From NCBI RefSeq assembly GCF_000499385.1, contig NW_013652052.1, positions 1-64,000 on the forward strand: DNA of 64,000 bases. The letters are read 5' to 3'. This DNA comes from Eimeria necatrix (lineage: Eukaryota > Apicomplexa > Conoidasida > Eucoccidiorida > Eimeriidae). The notes under the pieces are model-generated. The model was given only the letters and a program-made list of their open reading frames with translations. It had not been told where the DNA came from and searched no databases. The position numbers and the translations under genes are program-made. Shown one piece after another: positions 1 through 13,500 of this stretch (positions are counted from its first letter, which is position 1; every line of letters begins with the position of its first letter).

Positions 1-1858
1 CCTCTCCTCCGGCTGCTCCTTCTAAGTAATCGAAAGACTCTGCTTGTTCCGGCTCTTCTGGGAATTGCAGTTGCCTAGGTGATATGGGGCGCGCTAAAGC
101 GGATGCATTTGTCCCGACCCAAACAGGAATGAAGCAGGCAATGGTATAAGCTAGCACTGCATATGAATGCACAACGTGTTGATCATATCCACTTCTAAAT
201 GTTGGTCTTTCTGAGGATGCTGTGGTCTGCCCTTCAACAGTTGGCGGGGCCCGACCAGTTGCAGCGGAGCTTGTGGACGGTTCTTCACCTTCAGAAGAAT
301 CCAAAGAAGCAGCATCACGCCGACGCTCAGGGTCGAGAAACAACGACAAATCTGGCTCCTCTTCGAGTCCCCCTTTGAGCGCAGCTGAAAGACTAGTAGC
401 CTCACTGCTGGAAAGACCCAGTTGACCACCAGGTCGATTCCGTTCATGAACCACCGACGCCCCTCCACCACAAACGTGTATAAAGTTACCTCTCATGGAA
501 CTTTGCAACTCGTTCGAGAATTTGCAGAGACGCGTCCTAAGGTCTCTGCCATAACATCTAAGTCGAAGGAATCCGGTGATCATTTCGCGAAGCATTGTCC
601 GACGTCTGGGACTCTCTTCAAGAGGCCCGAACGGCTTGAAAATGCCAATGAAAGAGAGTTCGTTTTGAAGTTCCTTGATCCAGGAAGCAGTGTCTCCGTC
701 TCGGCGGAGCTTTCGCTTGCGGGTGTGTCTAGAGTAGGAAAGAATTGTGAGAATCGCATTTGTGATATTTCTGGGGGCCCTTATACCGCTCTCTATCCAA
801 GGTAACAGAGAGAGCAGGGCTCGGGTGCATGCGAGTATCATCATGCGCGCCAGCAAGGCCTCATCCGCTAGCCTCCGTGTTCGGTGCTCTCCCATGGACT
901 CTAGGAAAGAAACGCATGGCACCCTGAGGCCCTGTAGCACTTTTACAAGGTTAGAAGTTCTCTGCATCCTGAAACGGTCTGTATCTTGATCGTTCTCCAT
1001 GGCTGAGTTCCCGAACTGGACTACCGCCTCAATCGCGGCTACACGTTGCGGCTCCAGAAAGTTTGAAGTATGGGTCCCCAAAAAGGCCAACTCCTGAATA
1101 GCAATGGTTATTAACAATTGCACATATGCTACTCTATCCTGAGGATGCACCCACGGGAGCGCTGAGGAGCCCAAGTTAACTAAGCGTAGCAGCTCCTGTA
1201 TCATGCACGATGCCCGCTCTTCGGCTGTGCCCTCTTCCAGGATGAAACCTCCAACCTCGCCTGGCCCCACTGCTTCTCCATACTCTGAGGTCTCTTCCGA
1301 AAATTCATCCGAATCTCCACTGTCTGAGCCACAGAAGCTTTCTCCGTCGTCTTCGGCGTTCGCCAGTGACCTTGTTTTGTAATGGGAGGTTCCCGCAAGT
1401 AGTAGTTTCCGTGCACAGTAAATAGTTGCAAATGCAACTGCAAAGCAAGCAAGAGAGACAAAGGCCGCCGTTGAAAGGTGACGGAAAAAGCTTTGTTGCC
1501 TCTTCTTTGCTGTTGCTGCCGCATGCCCTGTAGAAAATCTTGCTCCCTCAATCCAATGCGCAGGCGCGTATCCTGCCCCGTCTTTGTCGTCTGTGGAAAG
1601 CTGGCTGTTCTTCATGACAGCTGTGGCTGTCGTGTGGGCTACAGCGATGTCTTGTGGCATCCAGAGGGTCTCTGCTGTTGCTGCCAACGCTACTGGCGTT
1701 GTTGCAGCGAGTACCAAAGAACACAGGAGGCAAAATAAGCCAGGGGCGACCAGCCGGTCTCGGGCGGAAGAAAGAGATGTCCCATTTTTTGAAAAAGAGT
1801 TATGAATTAAGCTGGCCACCACTGCAGAAAGCGACGTTGATGCTTTCGTAGTTTTCAT
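1..1858 (-). CDS. Family member 1 (leader-TM-conserved module), partial, runs off the window
   Basis: An open frame with no stop runs from an ATG at 1858 down to base 1, so about 619 residues are visible and the end lies outside the window. There is an in-frame stop upstream of the ATG. Hydrophobic leader at about residues 37-52 (GLFCLLCSLVLAATTPVALA), one membrane segment at about 129-147, then a basic/Cys stop (YCARK). An acidic Ser-rich stretch follows, then the family module: ITIAIQELAFLG aligns with IVAQELCAVR of member 5, and ALLSLLPWIE with GLSVLLPWSQ. The leader also resembles that of member 4 (RYLSRGFCLLCLLTLCTAS). Seen: the open frame and the shared motifs. Inferred: type I membrane protein of the secretory pathway. 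The family is not one I recognise and no catalytic motif is visible. The tail after about residue 450 is Ser/Glu-rich and specific to this copy. Confidence 0.82.
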   Translation of the reverse strand, partial: MKTTKASTSLSAVVASLIHNSFSKNGTSLSSARDRLVAPGLFCLLCSLVLAATTPVALAATAETLWMPQDIAVAHTTATAVMKNSQLSTDDKDGAGYAPAHWIEGARFSTGHAAATAKKRQQSFFRHLSTAAFVSLACFAVAFATIYCARKLLLAGTSHYKTRSLANAEDDGESFCGSDSGDSDEFSEETSEYGEAVGPGEVGGFILEEGTAEERASCMIQELLRLVNLGSSALPWVHPQDRVAYVQLLITIAIQELAFLGTHTSNFLEPQRVAAIEAVVQFGNSAMENDQDTDRFRMQRTSNLVKVLQGLRVPCVSFLESMGEHRTRRLADEALLARMMILACTRALLSLLPWIESGIRAPRNITNAILTILSYSRHTRKRKLRRDGDTASWIKELQNELSFIGIFKPFGPLEESPRRRTMLREMITGFLRLRCYGRDLRTRLCKFSNELQSSMRGNFIHVCGGGASVVHERNRPGGQLGLSSSEATSLSAALKGGLEEEPDLSLFLDPERRRDAASLDSSEGEEPSTSSAATGRAPPTVEGQTTASSERPTFRSGYDQHVVHSYAVLAYTIACFIPVWVGTNASALARPISPRQLQFPEEPEQAESFDYLEGAAGGE

Positions 1859-4256
1859 GAAGCCAAAATGAGTTTGACTTGGCCCTCCGAGGTTCGGACA
1901 ACGGCTCAAATACCTTGCATTCAGGGAAAAAAAGTGATATCATGAAAAGGGAGGAAAGAAACCGTATTTGTCTGACATAATGGAGAGGGCCACTGGCTCC
2001 CACAGGAACTTCAGTTCTTGACTGCTGCACAGTCTCCGTGCAGTGGTGGAGAATTCTACAAAGTGAAGGCGGCTGTGGGTCTCATGGAGCTCTCAATAAT
2101 CCTAATTGCATGAAATATATGGCGGCGTACTAAACGAGTTGAAAAATAGTACCGGATAACACCAATGACCTGTGAGTCAGACTGCCCACACTGAAGGCAC
2201 CAGGCCGACTAGACGGCCCCCAGAAGGAACTCTTTGAGCGTAATTTGCTCTTGACCCGGAGGGCCAAGAGAATTATTTTATGTGAAATTCAATAAGAAAG
2301 CAGACGATTTGTTTGGAGCCCTTAACTTGCTTCAGTCTTTTCGGCCCGGTGTGGCCTTGTGGCATCATCGCTCACAAACTGGACACCCCACCAGCCCAGA
2401 TTGCAGGCCAAGCAGGCTACATATTTCGCCCCATATACTTAGTGTATCTCTTTTACAATGCTCTTACGATCTTAATAAACCTGGAAATTTTAACTTTTCT
2501 CATAAGAACAGCGGAAGCGCACCGTTGCAAAGGAGTGCCGGAGTTTGTGCAGGCGTGCCAGCGTTCCTTTCTCTAACGCTGTACAATCCATGTACAACAA
2601 AACAGCATTGTCACTGCAAAACCTGAGGAAACAAATGAGGGCCAAATATGGGTGTTTATCAGCTTCTGGGGAGCACGATGGCATGAACTGCTTGAACGTG
2701 ATTGTGGGGACTCAAGCAAAACATCCTGCATCGATCGATGAACAGCCACAAGAAAGAAGCGGGCACACGTCTTTTCCGCGATGATTTTAGTCGCTAATTG
2801 TATTTTGTATTTGCTATTCGCGATTTTTTCAACCCTTCGTGGTGCAGTGCACACACAGTGCGGTAGCGACACGAATAGAGACCATGAATTTTCGTCCATG
2901 TAAAGAAATGGGGGATGCCACCTGTCTCTGTGTCCAGATACTTGGGGTTCTGCGATTTCTTCCTAAATATTAAAGTGGTTAAAAATATCAGTGGAGAAAA
3001 TGCCTTCTAAACCACAAAGGCGCTATGCAAGACAGCAAATTTCTGGCCCAGCATGTGTTTACTGAAGAAGAAGGCTTGCAAGTACACTCCACGAAAGTGC
3101 CGAAGCCAAGCTGCATCTTCTGTTCCTTACACATTGTACATTATTTTCATAACACTCCAAAATGGCGCCGGAGAAAGTGTCGGCTAAGTCGCACGTGGGT
3201 TGCTAAGCGCACCGAAACGGCGACCCAGCAATGATTTTGCCGAAAGAGGTAGAGTAAAGCACGTGCAAGCTGCACAAGAAATGCAGCCATTTACAGGTCA
3301 CAGTGGGTCTAATGGCGCGCCATGTGTTCTGCGGTGGATGCACGCAACTCACAGCGATACGCCCGAACACAGAGGAAGGTCGCAGACAGCGCTGGGCATA
3401 CACCTTGGCAAAAACTGGCGATAGTATCTAGAGGAGCTAACGTTTGAAGTAACGACTGCAAGTGAAGTCGGTGGCGAAGTCTGTAGAAGTCACGTGATGG
3501 CTGGGGCTGCTTCGCGCGCCTGTCCAGAATGGCACAAGGCCCTATTTATGGGGCACTGTAGTGGCGGGCTACGGGTGTGCGATTGCAAAGCTGTATCTGC
3601 TCATAACACACATCAAGTGCCACAAAAGCACTTTTCATCATGATAAAAGTCAAATTAAGAGAACTTGGCGGACAGTGACCCCCGCCTGGCTTTAAACCGC
3701 AACAGTTCCTTTGACCCGAGGTCGTCGTTTGGAGGCTTGCGCCACATGGAACAACAAAAGATGGAAATTTGTGAATGTTCAATAAGGTTTTACCTTGATT
3801 AATGCAATATTTCTTAGCTGCTGCTCGCGGTGCTGTGTAGCTCGAAATTTCATTTTAATGTAGCGGCTATGCCCTAAGTACGGCTTGACGTTTAAGCAAT
3901 TAGCAGAGTGGCAACAGCTTTACAAAACAGAAGGGGTCTTTAAAAAGTGCCACGATGCTGGTGGCTGCAGATACCCAAGTTTCCCTTAAAGAGGTTTAAA
4001 TTTTGAGTTTGCAGGCTGTAGAGTTTCACTGGCCTTGCTTCAAGTTGTTATGCTGCTTGTTTCTCCACCTAAAAGGAATGAAGAATGGCTTCGTGTGTCA
4101 GGCACACTGCTATTTCGTCAGTTAGGGCTTGGGTTTTGCTTCCTATAGAACAAGCTGTTAGCCGCACGAGCACGCCCCTGGACACTGTAATAGAAAGTGG
4201 TAGTAATCCTAAAAACGGCAACGATAATACACGGAAGGTAAATATTTTGCATTCAT
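1859..4256. other. Intergenic, no supportable gene
   Basis: Ordinary composition, no CAG runs and no telomere-like repeats. The short open frames here lack hydrophobic leaders, family motifs or periodicity. I see nothing in it to annotate. Confidence 0.6.
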
Positions 4257-4619
4257 TTACTTGAAGAATGTGCAAATGTGTGCTAATGCAGCTAGCAATT
4301 TGCGAAACAAGAAGCAAATCCCAAGCTCTAAAGCCAAGCCTGCTGTAAGCCCAAGATCTCCTTGTAATACTGTTGCTTTTTCAGGGCCGCTAGCACTGTT
4401 TCCCGTCCCCTGATGTTTTATTTCTTCCAAATGGCCTGCCAGCATCCTGCGAGTACGTAGCAGGATCCGTTCAGTGGTGGCGTATGCTTCAGTAACCCAT
4501 TTCCGTTCTTTGTGCCATGAAGGTGAATGAGCGAGCTTGACTGTGGCATAAAAAATAATCCAATAGGCAGCAAACACAAAAGCAGCCAATACAGCAAAGA
4601 ATATTGCCAGTATTCCCAA
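4257..4619 (-). pseudogene. Decayed fragment of the leader-TM-module family
   Basis: A 120-codon open frame begins directly after an in-frame TAA with no ATG at its head. It opens with a strong membrane segment (AIFFAVLAAFVFAAYWIIF), then a basic helix (RILLRTRRML), then LTAGLALELGICFLFRKLL. That last part resembles the xxxAxxEL helix of the family module (LIVGLTAAELASVGY in member 4). The order membrane segment, basic stretch, AxEL helix is the family order, but the leader and everything after the first helices are missing. I infer a truncated relic. An unrelated short membrane ORF cannot be excluded. Confidence 0.4.
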
Positions 4620-6669
4620 TTAGCAGTGGTAGAAACAAGACTTCTACCGTGGTGACCAGGCTTCCAGTAGGCGTATGTGTTGTATCCTAGTGTTCTACTG
4701 TCTTTTTAAAGACATTTTGGTATCATATATAAAAAAAACCGAGAGACGAAGTCACTTTGTACACATGCGCTTCCCTCGATTTATGATGGATTAACCGCTA
4801 CGTAGACACTGGGAGTGTGCCGGTGAAATGATATGAGGCGGAGTTTACGTGCTGTACGATAAAGAAGCCGCCCATGGCCAAATCATACAGTACACAGTGC
4901 TTATGTTTTTTTTACAAACCGTACCTTTTCTTTATCACTACATGAGCCACTGGCTTCCGTTTTTAATGGCCACTATGTCTGCAAAAGGTTCGCTGCGAAG
5001 CGCAAAAATCTTTTGAATCCGTGCTTGAGTAGACGCGGCAGGCCCTGTTGTAACCGCAAGGATTCACTGCAGAGCAGACAAGTACAACAGGATCGCCAAT
5101 CATAATACAGCAGTTCCGAAGGGTTACACGACGATAAATGCCCCTGAAAATCTCTTGCGCAGCGTCAGATTAGCACACATTAAACCATTTATCGATATCT
5201 TCTTGCCAACTCATCTATCTGTATTTAGCTGCCTACTTTTTTACTTATCAATGTGAATCTACTTATCTCTGCATTTGCCAGTGCAGCTGCCAGTAGTGTC
5301 CAAACCAATCGCATGTATGCATATTTCCATGTTTTTTTTATCTCCATAGGTTCTTCTGTGCCTACCTCGATGCCTCTGCGTACGCACCTATCTACCTAGC
5401 CATACCATTCCTCCTGTCAGTCTGTATTTCTTTCTTTCTATCTATCTATGCCTCTTCCTATTTAGCTGTGTCCCCCTCTAGCTATCTACCGGTGAGCCTC
5501 AACTAACTATGCGTCTTTTGCTGTCCTTGGAAATGGCCCATTAAGAAAACTGTGGTAAGGCTTTTTTAGAGGCCTCTCTGAAGCAAGAAAAAGGGACTCG
5601 AGTGGCAGCCAGAAAGGGACCCGAGAGGGAGCCTTTAAAGGGCCTTAGCAGCGACACCTCCAGGTCCAACTGCAGCGGCTGATGAACGATTATATAATGA
5701 GAGATCAGAGGGTCTCACAGGGAGACTTTCAGCAAGTCCTATCGAGATACTGTTACACAGGGCACTGACGGATTTCTAAAGAGACCGCGAAGTGGGGCTC
5801 CGGTGCCAGTGCTGCAAGAAGACCTGGCATGCGATCGTTGTAAGAAATAATATTGTGTAATCGGCATGCATGGCTACACAAGGAGGTGCATAAGGTAAAG
5901 CAAAGGGCAAGCCACCTGCTGAGCTAGAATGCAGCAACAGAACGAGCCGCTCCAGCATGGAGCCCCTGAGGACGCCAGATAGGCAAAGGGGAGACGCCAA
6001 ACACTCCTACATTTTTCACAGCAAAGTATCTGAGATTGAGCCTCTGCTTCTGCCGCTTCTACGCCTGAAAGTGTGTACACGAAAGCAGGAGACACCCGCA
6101 GCATGCTATTGCTGATTTACCATTTACGCCAGCGACACGGAACGCCAGCATGTTCTGCGTATGCTCTTTTCGTCTATTCACTTCTAGTTTTGGCTTCAGT
6201 TCGCAGAGCAGTCTCTTGTTTCCCCCTCCTTAGAGCGGTTTCTTGCCTCCTGAGCAGCTCTTCAAATGCATCCTTGCTATCCTCTGCTATCTGCTGCAGC
6301 TGAATGCGTTAGGACGGAAGTGTATCATGCGCATGCTGGACATGGTGTGCAGGCCTAGAGATGGCGCACTGGCTCACAGTTTGTTCACATGTTCTTATCC
6401 AACTGGCCAAGAACGTTGTAGACATAAAAGTGATTGCACGCGCATGTCTCACTTTGTACAAAAGCTTCGTAAGGGCTGATCTCACATCTTCAGGGACAAC
6501 ACCCGAAGTTTGAAAACTGCTGCCGCTGCCTGGAGCTTTCGTTCCATGTGTGGTTTCTCCTCTGTGAGCTCTTTTCTCTCATTTTGTCCAGGATGACAAG
6601 AGATTTAGATTGATTCTGCACTTGCTTCTCTTGTTACCCTTACGACAATACGCATCATCGCCCTTCGCT
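4620..6669. other. Intergenic, no supportable gene
   Basis: Contains a pyrimidine-rich stretch with CTAT/CTAC-type simple sequence around 5200-5480. The open frames are short and featureless. No gene is supported. Confidence 0.55.
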
Positions 6670-7591
6670 CTATTTCCACCTGTGGAACCCACTCTGGTCT
6701 ACACTGAAAGGAATTTCTCGGATACAGTGTCCCCTTTCCCCGTCATTCCTCATAAGGGCATTCCCCTTTATGTGACTCAGCAGTTGGTTTCCCTTCGCTA
6801 GTACTACTTGCGCCAGATTTGCCAATCTGCTTTGCTCCCAGAAATTTGCAAAAACACGAAGAACAGCCGTTTCCAGCGCAATCATAGCCAGAAGCATAAC
6901 TGCAAAGTGCGCTCTATTTGAGTCTTTGAGCAACGGCAGCAATTGTTCGCCTACGGTGATCAATTCTTGCAGGTCTCCAAGCATTTCTTCTGTTAGCTTT
7001 CGCTCGTCAACACCATTTGTTGTTGATCCTTCAGGCGTATTTACATTGATCGCATCCTCTTCTTTCTCAGCACCAGCACAGGCTCCGGTTCTGCTTGCAT
7101 TGACATGTGCGCTGGTGTCCTTATCGCCGGAGCCAGAAAGATTCCTTGGATCTCCTGCATTCAGCCTGCCTCGTGAGCAGCGCACCACTAAATAAGTTAT
7201 TGCGAGTAGCTACTCGCTACTAAGGAGACAGAAAAGAACGGAAGCCGTTTGAGCCTCGGGCGCCCTTGCGATTCGAATGACGGCCCCACAACATTCCGTC
7301 GTAACGCTATCTGCTGTGCTGGCCCTTCCAGGTGAAGGCTTCTTTTCTACTGCTGCCCTTGAGCCTGGATTCCGGTGTTCCGTCTGTTGAACTGTTGAGA
7401 GGATGAACCGTTGGTGGGTTACCAGCAACCGCAGGAACACTGGATAGTGTTCCTGTGCACAGTCCTGCTGTAGTTGCTGTGAATGATCCTAGCAAAGAAA
7501 GGTAAATGGGCCACAAGCATAAGCGGCTGCAGGGGAAGGCAAGGCAACCTAACGTGCTCTCCTCGCTACTACGGCAACGTACTGGCGGCAT
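6670..7591 (-). pseudogene. Family member 3, broken (frameshift plus in-frame TAG, truncated)
   Basis: An ATG at 7591 starts a leader-like frame (LCLWPIYLSLLGSFTATTAG) with a Ser/Pro spacer that ends near 7307. The membrane segment continues in another frame (QTASVLFCLLSS), is cut by a TAG at 7210-7212, and resumes in the same frame as LLAITYLVVRCSRGR. This matches the membrane-segment end IIYLVLRCRRNR of member 5. The module then follows: GEQLLPLLKD and MLLAMIALETAVLRVFANFW, aligning with ALKVLPLLKG and LLTIVAQELCAVRLYADLW. The frame stops at 6670, well before the later module helices. Two breaks and a truncation argue for a pseudogene. A small unrecognised intron across the break is the alternative, but no good donor/acceptor pair is evident. 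Confidence 0.6.
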
Positions 7592-10500
7592 GGCACTCAG
7601 GGGATTCTGCCTTTATCCACCCTGAAAGTGTGGTCCTACAAATCATTTCCTTTTCCTTGAGCATTAGAAGTGCGAGAAAAGGGCTATGAAGGAATGCTTT
7701 TTGCGAGACGTCCCTGCTTTTGGCGAGGCGACAGTGAACTCAGCTTGTGTTGGCCGTTCCTGCACGACGCCCTGAAGGAGGGACTATTAGGCACCTAGTG
7801 GAGATGATTATATAATTTTCTGCAAATTTCTTGTTTATCTCAAAGAACTTAAAAGGTACATTACAGGAATAGCCTGCACGGCCCTGTGGAGCACGCAACT
7901 TGTCAGGCACTAGAGGGCCAGAAATCGATTTCAGAGCTAGAACTCCTCCCACAAGAGACCCAGAGCAATGCGCAAAACTAAGGTCCAAGCTAACTCCCGG
8001 CTTGTTTTTAAAGCGAAGATTTTGCTCGTTAAAATTTCCCCCCAGAAAAGTTTTCCGTAAACTTTCCCAGCGCGCAACCGAGACGGTCGCAAAGGGACGG
8101 AAGTTTGAGCTAGCCTGCTTGTCAATATCTGTATATTGTTCCAGCGGGGCGTTCTGGTACCAAGCGTATCTCCGCAGGTGAAGTTTTACTTTTTAACGGA
8201 AAAACAGTAACAATCCTGGAGTGTGAAATTGCAACGAAACAGCCGATCAGGACCTCATCTCTCTCCGAACCTCGGGAGCTCACTAGAGTTAATGACTAAG
8301 CAGTGCAGCGCATGCATCTGCGCCTTACAAATATGTAATGAGTGCTGTATGCCAAGATTAATGAGAGCCAACGCCATATTAGTGGTAAAGCCAATGAGCT
8401 TGCCTGGCCTCTCACCGTGAACTCTGGGAAGAGACAGCAACTCTGTGTACATGAAGCACGCTAGAATAGTGATAAAGGCGAGTTGAAAACAGAAGCTTCT
8501 GTCAGTCCTTGAAGAGTCAAATTCACAGAGGCAATGGTACGTGTGCATAGCTATCTACCAACTTTAGTGTGGAACCAACAGTGCGAGACGTCTCACCACA
8601 AAACTGCGTTGCATCACAGAACTAGATCGTAAATGAACAGCTCGCATGGGTACAGCCCCAGATGCTTCTGCGATGCATCTGCGTGTACACAAACTTCTAG
8701 GTTTCAAGGTAAAATTTTTCTGCGAGAAACACCACGCGCTCAACTGAGACATCTTGGAACAAGAATCCCCGTGCAGAATCTGTTTCTAGGAGGCAAAAAA
8801 AAAAACCGTTTTCTGCCTCTAAGTTGCGCTAAATATTGCAGTAAAAATTTTGGTAGACCAAATCACATAGGTGAAAGGAGTGAAATCGATCTCAAGTGCG
8901 CCGCGCACCTAGCCGTGATACACGGACTGAAGCACCAACGGATGGATTTTAATTTATCCCACGACAGTCCGTTCACCAACTTGGCTGCTTTATTTGAATG
9001 ATAAGCAGAATAATGTGAAAATTGATAGTGCTGCATTTCATGTTCTTGGACGGCAGCCATACACCAAAAACTTTTTAGCCCACAATAATTGAATGTAATG
9101 AGCTTCCGATACTCCCCGCCGCTCCATCGGCACTTGGCCTGAAAAAAGTCCCTCTATAAAAACGCAAAAGTTGAACATAATGATGCTAAATAGAACTCGG
9201 GGCCGCATTCTTGACAGTGGGGAGCAAATTCTGTGCCACAGCAAATCGCATTAAACAGTTTTCTAGCCGAGAGACAGTAAACGGAAGTACAGTTCTACGC
9301 ACAGTTCTACGCGGAAGGCACATACCCATATTGACTTCCTGAGCCATTTCTACTTCTCCAAAGAGGAGCTGACAGTTGCTACAAGGAGGCACAGGACGGG
9401 AAATGCGATACAGATACACGGCAATGCATGCTTCTGCAAGAAACTGTGTACCCCTGTTCCACACTTATTAAATATTGTTCAGAGGAAAGCTCCTGCTGCC
9501 TGCAATCTATGAAAAAACTTACCTACCTACTTTTAAGTGGTTGAGGTACTGGGCTGCTCGCCTTGAGCTTCTTTGTCAGACGCGACTTTTGCAAGCTCAT
9601 CTGCTGAATAACCTGAATAACTCTCAGGACCGTGAAAGATACCACTAAACTCGCTACAGGACAAGACAAATGTTGTTTTTCCAGCCCCTTTAAGGCAAAT
9701 GATGCCACAATTTAGATCCCTGAGGTATTTTCATCTAGCTTCTATGCACAAGCACATACCTTGAGCGTTACTGCATTTCGGCTCTCCGCGTAACGTCCAA
9801 ACGGAGGCGATAGCCCCTGAAAGAAAAGGCTAGCATTGATTCGAATATCCTAAGCCACAATAGTAACAGTGCGAGTTTTTGTCATTGTCAACTTTATATA
9901 CTTTTGCAGTAGCATAAACGCCTGACGCTCCGGAGTACTCGTTCAGCCCTGCACGCACGCGCACGATTTAAGCCCTCCAGCAGATAATGGAGCGAAAGCG
10001 CACTTTGCAGTGCTTCGCGTATATTCATCTTCTCGAAAGCGAGCGGAACGCGAAGTGCATCTTAGCTTGTAGAATGAGGTTTGGGCTGATTGAAGTATAC
10101 ATGCTGTGTACTTGGATGCTCGTATAAAGTGAAAAACTTTCCGCTTCACCATACCAGGAGTGGTTGAAAATGCGTTGAAGACGGTCGCTTACGTTGTTGC
10201 ATATTTACCTGTTTATTACGCAGAGACTGTTCACAAATATCATGAGATATAATATGTTGCGCCTTGGGACAAACTAAATTAATGGCTGCATATGCTTCGT
10301 TCGCTCCCACTTTTGTCAAATCACGTTGTGGCTGTTATCGTAACGCTCATTCAAGGGGCTATGCACTCGTGAAGGACTAAAAGATTTGTGTGAAAGAATA
10401 AAAAGCATTATGGCCCTTGTTTTTGTGAGGCAAGCAGCTCAAAGCAAGAATACTCCTGTGAAGCAAGTCTCTTTCACTCGCGCAATTTTCTGAATCGCCG

Positions 10501-13500
10501 CTCAACAGTCTCTAAAAGCCGCTGCAGCTGCAATGCTTTGCGTAACACAATCTCGATGAAATGCAAGCATACGGAGGAACTAGCCCACATTACGCTCGCA
10601 CAATTTCATCAGATCATCGAAAAAATCTATACAGGGAAATGCGCACACAGGAAAAGTTTGATTTTGCGAAACAGTCCTGAGGGCCAGCTTCATATCCTCA
10701 GAGACGATTTCCTTGCAGAAAATAAACTTTCTCTGCCTTGGCCCAACTTGTTCTCGTGGCTTTTTCAATATATTGGCTGGTTAATATCAATGAACCAGTG
10801 TTTACTGGGAACGCTCACAATGACTTGTGGTGACAGGGGCTGTCCAGGCAGCAGACAGCAGTTGCATTGGACCTTTTCTTTTCCCATTTCCCTTCAGTTG
10901 GTGTAGGGCTGCACTTTTCAAACGTTTTGGCGTGTTGTAGTCCTTGCTTGTGATTCTGAGCGTCCTTATTGGTTGCAAACGGTGTACATCCTACATGTTT
11001 CCATCTCCTATTGGCTAAACGGCCTCCTTCCACTGGCTTTGGCCGATCACTCACTTTCAGAATTAAGAGTCTCTGGCGAACAGGAAGACGAACACAGGAA
11101 ATCTCTTGGCTTATTTTGTGACAACCTAGGCATCCATGAAGTCGCTAGACGATGACTCAAGTCCCAAGTAGCGATCATTGAAAGCCTATCAATGTTATCG
11201 TCCCTCTGTCGCTCGACCTTCAGAACACCAGCTATTCATGTTGTCCCAACGGGACAAGGAAAACAGAGGCACGATTATATCCATACATGGCAAAACTGAC
11301 GCAACATGAATAATGTCAAAAGAATGATTCATTACAGATGCATGTGACAGTGGAAGAAACCTTTAGAGAGGCCTCGTGTTCAAAGCTGATTTGCAGTCAA
11401 AGGGAAGAAGCGGGAGGCCTGTATAGACTTCACATTGTTCCAACCGCAGTCCCTACGAACATAAAAGCAATAGATGCGCATACAAAAGCAATGCCCAGGC
11501 ACCGAAGACAAGAAGAAGATTTAGGACAGCTTGGGTGGACAATGGAAACGCGGTGCAAAGTAAGGAGCTGATGGAGTAAAGTGCTCATCACATTGTTCTT
11601 GGAAATTCTGGCCGAATAATGGTTGGGCCATTAAGCTCGCCGCGTTTACTAAGGATCACTTTACCCGGAAAAGCTTAGCCTCAGCTTGAAAGAAGGCATT
11701 CTTAGGAAGCGAAATGTCCGGCCCAATCGCGCACATCCTTTGGGAACCCACTACCAGTGAAACTAATGAACAATAATAATAAACCAAGTCTGCACAACAC
11801 ATAGCTCGTTAGATATCTTGGTAAATGTGAGCATTTGTAGTAAAGCCTGACTTGCATGAACTCATAAACTCAGGCTAGTATCGTTTAAGAATCCTCCAGA
11901 AACCAAAGAAAGTCTCGGGGTTTCTGAGTGTTACGGCTGTAGCTGCCATCGCCATTGCTCAGTAGCAGCTGATACTTTTTGACCGTGCGCTACAGGCTGC
12001 GAAAGCAGCTGTGACGATGGCCGCTAGGCACACCAAGTTGATCTGCCATAGCTAATCAGAGAGCCCACTCAGCACAAGCTAGTTAAAATCTGTCTGCGCT
12101 ACTTTTGTCACAGCACCACGAGCCGCGCATCCGAAGAACGTAGAGAGCAATGCGTTTCACTGGCGGTTTTTCGAAAGCACATTCGACGATTAAGTAGTAC
12201 TACGCTCAGTTGGGAAGCAGATGCAAATCGCGCCCAAAGTTACGAAGAAGAAGATTGTATTATCTGGAGCATCACTGGTTTCGCAAGCTAGGCCATTTAT
12301 CTGAATGGAAATGCTGTTCTGCTTCCGGCGTGTGTTGTCGTTCAATTCCTTATTTACATGATAAGGCTCTTCATTCAAGGCGTTGCATGACCGTTGAAGA
12401 TTTATTGTTTGGCCATTTGTGTCTGGAGAAAGCTGTGCTGTACCTCTATGTCTGTTTTCTATTAGCAGGTAGCTGCTGATGGCAACCAAAGCCAGCAGAT
12501 CGATTCCAGCAGGGAGATCTCAGCGGTCTTCTGGCGACATGGAAAATATTACTTTCACTATCTTCAGGGACCACCAGAGTGATGCATGTGGATTGCCGGA
12601 ACAAATGCGTTTCGATCCTGGAAAGAGCTCCACTACTAGAAAACGAAAACTTTCTCCCAGGAGATTGCTAAACTGTAGGGTTTACATTTTTCAGAAAACT
12701 GCTAAGGCCGTAGGGATTCCTTTTTTCCATGGCTTGGCAAGCAGTGCTGACGCGTTCCTAGATACAGGCGCTATCTGCAGCTTGCTTGACTCCTTCGTGC
12801 AAGAAATAAATGAGAGCTTACAGTTACGATAGATCAGTAGGAGTCATTAGGGTTCAGTACATGTACAGGCAAAAAGCAGTAGGCAAGGGGGAGAATTAAA
12901 TGCAAACAGTGGTAGGAAGGCTGATAGCAAGCCTAATCTCTTTTCCGGACTCAGTAGAATCTGCTGCGACCGCGACTACGCATGGCAGGGGCTTGCGCTG
13001 CTATGGTTGTCACTGGACAGCGTCTAGCTTCGTTTTCGTTCTACAAACCGAGCGTATTCCCAAGCACTTATTCAAAGTTTGTACCTGAACATGTCTAGCC
13101 TCGTGCATCTGTTTGATGCATCTGTTTGATGCATCTTTTTGATGATTATGAGTGTTTTTCCGATATTGCGTTGAAAAGTCAAGCAAAATAATTGCCAAAC
13201 TGTCGCTGCACTGCGGCGCCAATCAAAAACTGCTGGCAACACAGCCTTTCGTTCCCAGGTGCTTCTCCAATTGAGTAGACGCTAAGTAGAATCAATCTAT
13301 TCTGCAGCAATCTTCATATGCAGCACGCAGCTTTGAAGGTGTGCTCTACGCCAATTGTTTTTCGAACATATGGACGATACTACGCCGGGTAACCAATATT
13401 CTGCCGAGTGAAAATGCCACATTTGTATAAGGCCTACAATTGCAAGAGTTAGAGCAAAAATATTTTGTCGTTTAGTACGATGAATCTGAAAAAAAAACAG

